In this document: positions 58,965-64,000 of the stretch, in pieces | Position numbering within the stretch: position 1 is the first letter of the stretch | How the letters are laid out: each line of letters starts with the position of its first letter | From: Promicromonospora sukumoe | GTDB taxonomy: Bacteria; Actinomycetota; Actinomycetes; Actinomycetales; Cellulomonadaceae | Length of the DNA: 64,000 nucleotides | Assembly (NCBI RefSeq): GCF_014137995.1 | Contig: NZ_JACGWV010000001.1 | Span: forward strand, 2,790,001-2,854,000 | Direction of reading: 5' to 3' | Program-made: the position numbers and the translations under genes | Notes under the pieces: model-generated | Database searches by the model: none | What the model saw: the letters and a program-made list of their open reading frames with translations, nothing else | What the model was told of the DNA's origin: nothing

Positions 58965-60509
58965 TCAGCGGCGGCGCTTCTCCCGCACGCGCACCGAGAT
59001 CTCGATGGGCGTGCCCTCGAAGCCGAACGTCTCGCGCAGACGGCGCTCGATGAACCGGCGGTAACCGGCCTCGATGAACCCCGTGGCGAAGATGACGAAC
59101 CGCGGCGGACGGGTCGAGGCCTGCGTCGCGAACAGGATGCGCGACTGCTTGCCGCCGCGCAGCGGGTGCGGGTGCGCCGCCACGAGCTCACCGAGGAACG
59201 AGTTGAGCTTGCCCGTCGGGATACGACGGTCCCACGACGCCAGCGACCGCTCGATCGCCGGGACCAGGCGCTCGCTGTGCCAGCCGGTACGCGCCGACAG
59301 GTTCACGCGCGGCGCCCACTGGATCTGCACCAGCTCCTTCTCGATCTCGCGCTCGAGGTAGGGGCGGCGGTCCTCGTCCATGAGGTCCCACTTGTTGTAC
59401 GCGATCGTCAGGGCACGACCGGAGTCCACGACCTGCTGGATCACGCGGATGTCCTGCTCCGTCAGCGGGGCGGAGGCGTCCACCAGCACCACGCCGATCT
59501 CGGCCTTGTCGATCGCGGCCGCGGTACGCAGCGACGCGTAGAAGTCGGCGCCCTTGGTCTGGTGCACCCGACGGCGGATGCCGGCCGTGTCGACGAACCA
59601 GTACGGGATGCCGCGCAGCTCGATCAGCTCGTCGACCGGGTCACGCGTGGTGCCCGCGACCTCGTCGACCACGACCCGCTCGGAGCCGGCGATCTTGTTC
59701 AGCAGCGACGACTTGCCCACGTTCGGCCGCCCGACGAGCGCCACGCGGCGCGGGCCCGCGGGCCGCAGCGTGCCGTGCGCGGACTTGGACGGCAGCGCCT
59801 TGATCGCGGCGTCGAGCAGGTCGCCCGTGCCACGGCCGTGCAGCGCCGAGACCGGGAACGGCTCCCCCAGGCCCAGGGCCCACAGGTACGTGGCGTCCGC
59901 CTCGCCCGAGGCGCCGTCCACCTTGTTGGCGCACAGCACGACCGGCTTGCCGGAGCGGCGCAGCAGCTCCACGACCCGCTCGTCCGTGGCCGTGGCGCCC
60001 ACGGCGGCGTCGACCACGAAGACCACGGCGTCGGCCAGGGAGATCGCGACCTCGGCCTGCTCCGCCACCTTGGACTCGATGCCGGCGACGTCGACCTCCC
60101 AGCCGCCCGTGTCCACCAGCATGAACCGGCGACCGGCCCACTCCGCCGGGTAGGACACGCGGTCGCGCGTCACGCCCGGCTTGTCCTCCACGACGGCCTC
60201 GCGGCGGCCGAGGATGCGGTTGACCAGCGTCGACTTGCCGACGTTCGGGCGCCCGATGATCGCGAGCACCGGCAGGATCTGCTCGGCCTCGTCCTCGTCG
60301 TCCGCCCACTCGGAGTCCAGGAGCGCCTGGTCCTCCTCGTCGAGCTCGAACTCCTCGAGGCCGACGCGCAGGGCGCGCTCGCGCGCGACGTCGTCCTCGG
60401 TCTCGGTGAGGTCGAGGTCGGGTGCGACGGTGGCGGCGTCGTCCAGGGCAGCATCGTCTCCGGCCGCCGGGTTCAGGGCAGCCTCGGATGCAGAGGAGTC
60501 GTGGGTCAT
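58965..60509 (-). CDS. der: Ribosome biogenesis GTPase Der (EngA)
   Basis: 514 aa. Two tandem GTPase domains: [10 protein letters not shown] near 86-95 with DTGGW and NKVD, and [10 protein letters not shown] near 258 with DTAGI and YNKWDL, then the KH-like C-terminal domain from about 425 ([20 protein letters not shown]). An acidic extension of about 78 residues precedes the first domain, as in many actinobacteria. Acts in 50S ribosomal subunit assembly. Downstream of cmk by 64 bases, same strand. Confidence 0.97.
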   Translation of the reverse strand: MTHDSSASEAALNPAAGDDAALDDAATVAPDLDLTETEDDVARERALRVGLEEFELDEEDQALLDSEWADDEDEAEQILPVLAIIGRPNVGKSTLVNRILGRREAVVEDKPGVTRDRVSYPAEWAGRRFMLVDTGGWEVDVAGIESKVAEQAEVAISLADAVVFVVDAAVGATATDERVVELLRRSGKPVVLCANKVDGASGEADATYLWALGLGEPFPVSALHGRGTGDLLDAAIKALPSKSAHGTLRPAGPRRVALVGRPNVGKSSLLNKIAGSERVVVDEVAGTTRDPVDELIELRGIPYWFVDTAGIRRRVHQTKGADFYASLRTAAAIDKAEIGVVLVDASAPLTEQDIRVIQQVVDSGRALTIAYNKWDLMDEDRRPYLEREIEKELVQIQWAPRVNLSARTGWHSERLVPAIERSLASWDRRIPTGKLNSFLGELVAAHPHPLRGGKQSRILFATQASTRPPRFVIFATGFIEAGYRRFIERRLRETFGFEGTPIEISVRVREKRRR

Positions 60510-60573
60510 GCGTCCATTGTCGCAGGCCCGGCGCGCTCAGGCCGACCCGCGGACGTATGACCTGCGTCGCTCC

Positions 60574-61308
60574 CTACGCGGACGGCGCGACCGCGCGCCC
60601 CGTCACCTGCGTGACCACCGCAAGCACCGCGTCGACCGTCTGCTCGAAGTCGAGGTCGCTGGAGTCCACCGTCACCACACCGTCGGCGGCGACGAGGAAC
60701 TGCGTCACCTTGGCGTCGTCCTGGTCGCGGCGCAGCACCTGGTCCTTCGTGGCCTCGACGGCGCTCGCGTCGTCGGCGCCGTGCACCTCCAGGGAACGGC
60801 GGCGCAGGCGCGCCTCCTCCGAGGCGGTGAGCAGCACGCGGACGTCGGCGTCGGGCGCCACGACCGTGGTGATGTCGCGGCCCTCGGCCACGATCCCCCG
60901 GCCGCCCGACTGCACGGCCTGCGCGCCCGACTCCTGGTCGATGATCTCGCGCTGGAGCCGCTTGAGCTCGGCGCGGACGTCGAGGTTGGACGCCACCTTG
61001 GACACGTTGGTCGTGACCTCGGTGGTGCGGATCGTCTCGGCGACGTCCTTCCCGTCCAGCTCGACGCCCGGCGCGACCGGGTCCAGCCCCATGACCAGCG
61101 GCATCGCCCGGACCGCGGTGGTGACGGCCCCGGCGTCCGCCAGGTCCGCCGTCGCCATGCCCCACACCGTGGCCGCCCGGTACATGGCGCCCGTGTCCAG
61201 GTAGGCCAGGCCGAGGCGCGCCGCGACCGCCTTCGACACGCTCGACTTGCCGGAGCCCGACGGCCCGTCGATGGCGATCACTACAGGGCTGGTCACAGGT
61301 TCGCTCAT
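60574..61308 (-). CDS. cmk: Cytidylate kinase
   Basis: 244 aa. Phosphorylates CMP/dCMP with ATP in the cytosol. P-loop IDGPSGSGKSSVSKAVA (about 13-29), the CMP-binding stretch YLDTGAMYRAATVW, GRDITTVVAPDADVRVLLTA, and the lid region EEARLRRRSLEV. Length and order are typical. It lies between rluB and der in the conserved actinobacterial cluster. Confidence 0.97.
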   Translation of the reverse strand: MSEPVTSPVVIAIDGPSGSGKSSVSKAVAARLGLAYLDTGAMYRAATVWGMATADLADAGAVTTAVRAMPLVMGLDPVAPGVELDGKDVAETIRTTEVTTNVSKVASNLDVRAELKRLQREIIDQESGAQAVQSGGRGIVAEGRDITTVVAPDADVRVLLTASEEARLRRRSLEVHGADDASAVEATKDQVLRRDQDDAKVTQFLVAADGVVTVDSSDLDFEQTVDAVLAVVTQVTGRAVAPSA

Positions 61309-61313
61309 TTCGT

Positions 61314-61370
61314 TGAGTGCTGGATATCTGCCGTCCGAGTGCGGGCTCAGGGGCGAATACCCAGCACTCA
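61314..61370 (-). repeat. 10-bp inverted repeat between rluB and cmk
   Basis: TGAGTGCTGG (61314-61323) and CCAGCACTCA (61361-61370) are perfect complements, separated by 37 bases, just ahead of the cmk start. A long-loop stem in the leader; role unknown. Confidence 0.5.
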
Positions 61371-61380
61371 GCGGGAGAGA

Positions 61381-62343
61381 TTACAGGTCTACCGCGTTCA
61401 TCAGGGTGCCGAGCTCCGTGCGACCCAGGACGCGGGTGCGGCCGGCCTTGAGGTCACCCAGCGGGATCGGGCCGATCCGGGTGCGCACCAGGCGCGTGAC
61501 GGGGTGCCCGACGGCCTCGAACATGCGGCGCACGATCCGGTTGCGGCCCTCGTGCAGCACGACCTCCAGCATCGCGAACCCGTCGATCTGCTGGAGCACG
61601 TGCACGGCGTCCATCTTGGCGACGCCGTCGTCGAGCTCCACACCCTTCAGCAGCTCGCGGCCGATGCGCGGGTACACCTCGCCCTCGACCGTCACCAGGT
61701 ACGTCTTGGCGATCTGGTACTTCGGGTGCGACAGGCGGTTGGCGAGCTCGCCGTCGTTCGTCAGGAGCAGCAGGCCCTCGCTGTCCGCGTCGAGCCGGCC
61801 CACGTGGAACAGGCGCTCCTCACGGTTCCGGATGAGGTCCGCGACGGTCGGGCGGCCCTTGGGGTCGTCCATCGTGGAGACGACGCCGAGCGGCTTGTTC
61901 AGCGCGATCGTCACCTTGGCCTGGTCGAGCTGGATGCGCAGCCCGTCCACGTGGATGACGGCGGTCGCGGGGTCGACGCGCACGCCCAGCTCGGTGACGA
62001 GCTGCCCGTCCACCTCGACGCGCCCGTTCGCGATCAGCTCCTCCGACGCGCGGCGCGAGCCCAGGCCTGCCTGCGCGAGCACCTTCTGCAGCCGCACGCC
62101 GTCCTCGACGTGCACGTCCCGGGCCGGCTCCGAGGACTGCGCGGGCCGACGGCGCGGCGCGTTCGCCTGCGCGCGGCTCTTCGCGGAGCTGCCCCCACGG
62201 AAGTTCCCGCCCTGCCGGCCGCCCTGCTTGCCGGCCTGGCCTCCGGACCGGTTGCCGGACTGGCCGCCCGAACGGGCGGGGCGGCGGGGCTGCTGTCCGT
62301 CACCGGACTCGCGGCGGCTCCCGCCGCGGCGTTCGTTGCTCAT
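61381..62343 (-). CDS. rluB: 23S rRNA pseudouridine synthase, RsuA/RluB family
   Basis: 320 aa. An N-terminal Gly/Arg/Gln/Ser-rich disordered part (1-75) is followed by an S4 RNA-binding domain (VRLQKVLAQAGLGSRRASEE) and the pseudouridine synthase domain with catalytic Asp in HVGRLDADSEGLLLLTND; also EGRNRIVRRMFEAVGHPV. Modifies uridine in 23S rRNA; RluB versus a close relative is not separable by sequence alone. Downstream of scpB by 72 bases. Confidence 0.93.
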   Translation of the reverse strand: MSNERRGGSRRESGDGQQPRRPARSGGQSGNRSGGQAGKQGGRQGGNFRGGSSAKSRAQANAPRRRPAQSSEPARDVHVEDGVRLQKVLAQAGLGSRRASEELIANGRVEVDGQLVTELGVRVDPATAVIHVDGLRIQLDQAKVTIALNKPLGVVSTMDDPKGRPTVADLIRNREERLFHVGRLDADSEGLLLLTNDGELANRLSHPKYQIAKTYLVTVEGEVYPRIGRELLKGVELDDGVAKMDAVHVLQQIDGFAMLEVVLHEGRNRIVRRMFEAVGHPVTRLVRTRIGPIPLGDLKAGRTRVLGRTELGTLMNAVDL

Positions 62344-62415
62344 GATTCATCTCTCGGTACGTCGGAAAAACAAGGAAGGGCGCGATGGAACCCGTGTGCG
62401 CGGCCTCGGGCCGGG

Positions 62416-63081
62416 CTAGGAGTCCAGCCCGTCGAGACCGTCGATCATGTCGAGGTCCGGCAGGTGCGGCGCCAGCGGGGGCAGCTCGTCGAGCGACGAG
62501 AAGTCCATCCGCTCCAAGAAGTATCCCGTGGTTCCGAACAGAACCGCACCCGAGCTCGGGTCCTGACCGATCTCGGCGATCAGCCCGCGGGTCAGCAGGG
62601 TCCGCACGACGCCGTCGACGCTCACGCCGCGGACCGCACTCATCTGGCCACGCGTCACCGGCTGACGGTACGCGATCACGGCGAGCGTCTCCAGCGCGGC
62701 CTGGCTCAGCTTCGACGACTGGCCGTCCAGCACGAAGCGCCCGACGGGGTCCGCGTGTGCCGTGGAGGAGTAGATGCGCCACCCGTCGACCGTCCGGCGC
62801 AGCTCGAAGCCGCGCGGGCGGGACCCGAGGTGGCCGGCGTACTCGTCGGCCAGCTCGTGCAGGATGTCGTCGGTCTCGTCCTGCGTCAGGTTCAGCGCGG
62901 CCGCGATGCGGTCCGCGCCGATCGGCGCGTCGGCCACCATGAGCACGGCCTCGACCGCCGCGTGCGCGCCGCCCGGGAGCGTGTGCACGTCGACGAGGAC
63001 CTGCTCCTCCGGCGCGGGGCCGGCCGGGACGCCCGCCTGCGGGGCTTCGGGGGCCTGCGGGGCCTGTTCCTCGACGGTCAT
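62416..63081 (-). CDS. scpB: Segregation and condensation protein B
   Basis: 221 aa. Two winged-helix domains (VDVHTLPGGAHAAVEAVLMV to about residue 95; SKLSQAALETLAVIAYRQPV to about 185) as in ScpB, then a short acidic tail. Forms with ScpA and SMC the chromosome-organising condensin. The Glu/Ala/Pro-rich first 28 residues are unconserved. ATG 63081 overlaps the scpA stop (ATGA). Confidence 0.96.
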   Translation of the reverse strand: MTVEEQAPQAPEAPQAGVPAGPAPEEQVLVDVHTLPGGAHAAVEAVLMVADAPIGADRIAAALNLTQDETDDILHELADEYAGHLGSRPRGFELRRTVDGWRIYSSTAHADPVGRFVLDGQSSKLSQAALETLAVIAYRQPVTRGQMSAVRGVSVDGVVRTLLTRGLIAEIGQDPSSGAVLFGTTGYFLERMDFSSLDELPPLAPHLPDLDMIDGLDGLDS

Positions 63082-63974
63082 GCTGTCGCCTCCGTTCCGG
63101 GCTGCTCGGTGTCTGCCTGCTCGGCACCTTCGGGCGCCGCCGCCGGCAGGTCGTCCTCGTCGAACTCGCCCGGGCCGGCCGCCGGGTCGAGGTACTTCTC
63201 GCCGTCGCCGGGCCCTGCGGTCCACCGCACCGTCAGCTCGCCCAGCGGGGTGACCTGCTCGAACCCGACCAGCGCGTCGCGGAACAGCTCCAGCAGCGCC
63301 AGGAACCGGGCGACGGTCACGAGCCGCTCCGTGCCCGCCGTCAGCGACCGGAAGGTCACGGAGTGCTCGGCGCGCAGGCGCTTGACGATGACGCCGGCCT
63401 CCTCGCGCACGCTGACCGCGGAGCCGTGCAGGTGGGCCAGGCCCACCACGGGCGGCGGCTTGGGCGCCAGCACCTTCGCGGCCAGCTCCGCGAGCCGCTC
63501 CGGCGTCGTGTCCCAGACCAGCTCCGGGAGGATCGCGGCCAGGTGCGGCTCCAGCGGCGCCAGGCGGGGCACGCGGCGTCCCGACGACGCCATCTGGTCC
63601 GCGAGGACCTTCGAGACCTCCTTGTACGCGCGGTACTGCAGGAGCCGCGCGAACAGCAGGTCGCGGGCCTCCAGCAGCTCCAGGTCCTCGGCGTCCTCGT
63701 CGACGACGCCGGGCAGCAGGCGCGCGGCCTTGAGGTCGAGCAGCGTCGCGGCGATCACCAGGAACTCGCTGGCCACGCCGAGGTCCCAGGACTCGTGCAC
63801 CTCGCCGCGGTCGGCGGCCTCCCGCGAGGCCCGCTCGGCCTCGCGGATGTGCGCGACGAACTCGTCGGTCACCACCGCGAGCGCCACCTCGGTGACGTCC
63901 ATCTGGTGCTTCGCGATCAGCGACAGGAGCAGGTCGAACGGGCCCTCGAAGTTGTGCAGCCGCACCTGGAACAT
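63078..63974 (-). CDS. scpA: Segregation and condensation protein A (start possibly outside)
   Basis: 298 aa from the ATG at 63974. Kleisin of the SMC-ScpAB condensin: N-terminal domain MFQVRLHNFEGPFDLLLSLI, IKxx-type AKHQMDVTEVALAVVTDEFV, middle LLQYRAYKEVSKVLADQMAS, and the winged helix RFLALLELFRDALVGFEQ with a Glu/Ala/Asp tail. The frame stays open to the window edge and the codons before 63974 (PAERASSR) could be coding, so the true start may lie beyond 64000. Confidence 0.93.
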   Translation of the reverse strand: MFQVRLHNFEGPFDLLLSLIAKHQMDVTEVALAVVTDEFVAHIREAERASREAADRGEVHESWDLGVASEFLVIAATLLDLKAARLLPGVVDEDAEDLELLEARDLLFARLLQYRAYKEVSKVLADQMASSGRRVPRLAPLEPHLAAILPELVWDTTPERLAELAAKVLAPKPPPVVGLAHLHGSAVSVREEAGVIVKRLRAEHSVTFRSLTAGTERLVTVARFLALLELFRDALVGFEQVTPLGELTVRWTAGPGDGEKYLDPAAGPGEFDEDDLPAAAPEGAEQADTEQPGTEATA

Positions 63975-64000
63975 GCGCGACGACGCCCGCTCCGCGGGCT

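Noticed and set aside
61314..61370. Resemblance of GAGTGCTGG / CCAGCACTC to CIRCE heat-shock elements
   Set aside because: CIRCE is AGCACTC-N9-GAGTGCT; here the half-sites are in the opposite order and 37 bases apart, and the gene is cmk.
1..64000. tRNA, rRNA, CRISPR arrays, insertion sequences, attachment sites or phage genes
   Set aside because: Looked for across intergenic gaps; no cloverleaf, array of regular spacers, transposase or integrase could be supported.

Overview
The window is chromosomal DNA of a very high-GC actinobacterium. Codon third positions are almost all G or C, GTG starts and 4-base ATGA/GTGA gene overlaps are common, and several genes look leaderless (a TANNNT box 6-8 bases before the start codon). 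The right end carries scpA-scpB-rluB-cmk-der, a gene order typical of Actinobacteria. A mannitol-type sugar operon without its own ATPase, intracellular GH43, cyanase and a type III PKS locus would suit Micrococcales (Promicromonosporaceae/Cellulomonadaceae), but the genus is an inference. No rRNA, tRNA, CRISPR array, insertion sequence or prophage was seen. Almost all of the 64 kb is coding.

Layout. 1-1.85 kb: Baeyer-Villiger-type monooxygenase (cut by the window edge) divergent from a TetR gene, with a perfect 13-bp-arm palindrome between them. 1.85-3.3 kb: small stress/membrane proteins (DUF2127, DUF4383, CsbD). 3.3-6.5 kb: serine beta-lactamase-like hydrolase, histidine kinase and LuxR-type response regulator as a coupled operon. 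6.5-12.3 kb: polyol operon (DeoR regulator, sugar-binding lipoprotein, two permeases, mannitol-type dehydrogenase). 12.4-25.5 kb: MocR-type regulator with the PLP lysine replaced, divergent from a seven-gene operon: amidase, polyamine-type ABC importer, hydantoinase/oxoprolinase A and B, FAD/NAD(P) protein. 25.5-27.8 kb: PAS-AraC regulator divergent from cyanase and an FNT channel. 27.8-32.1 kb: TerC manganese-export-type protein with a candidate yybP-ykoY riboswitch, DUF418 protein, TetR, SGNH hydrolase. 32.1-35.1 kb: DesK-like kinase without a regulator gene, divergent from an ABC-2 exporter. 35.2-38.3 kb: ribbon-helix-helix regulator, DUF4097 protein and DrrAB-like exporter, with a shared operator motif repeated at 11-bp steps. 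38.4-42.1 kb: type III PKS, ICMT-like methyltransferase, FAD oxidoreductase and divergent UbiA prenyltransferase. 42.1-44.0 kb: F420-type LLM oxidoreductase and a methyltransferase. 44.0-48.05 kb: siderophore importer with an IdeR/DtxR-type box. 48.1-53.7 kb: JetA-JetB-JetC (Wadjet / MksBEF-type SMC complex) with no JetD nuclease. 53.7-57.7 kb: GH43, a DUF4232-type lipoprotein, an unknown membrane protein and an MFS transporter. 57.8-64 kb: core genes lgt, der, cmk, rluB, scpB, scpA.

How the genes work together. The window is a series of self-contained modules, mostly a regulator beside or divergent from a transport/catabolic operon, with candidate operators visible in the shared intergenic gaps. 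The most notable are the JetABC operon without JetD, the RHH-DUF4097-DrrAB regulon with its repeat operators, the phenolic-lipid-like type III PKS cluster with a prenyltransferase, and the MocR protein that should not be able to form the usual PLP aldimine.
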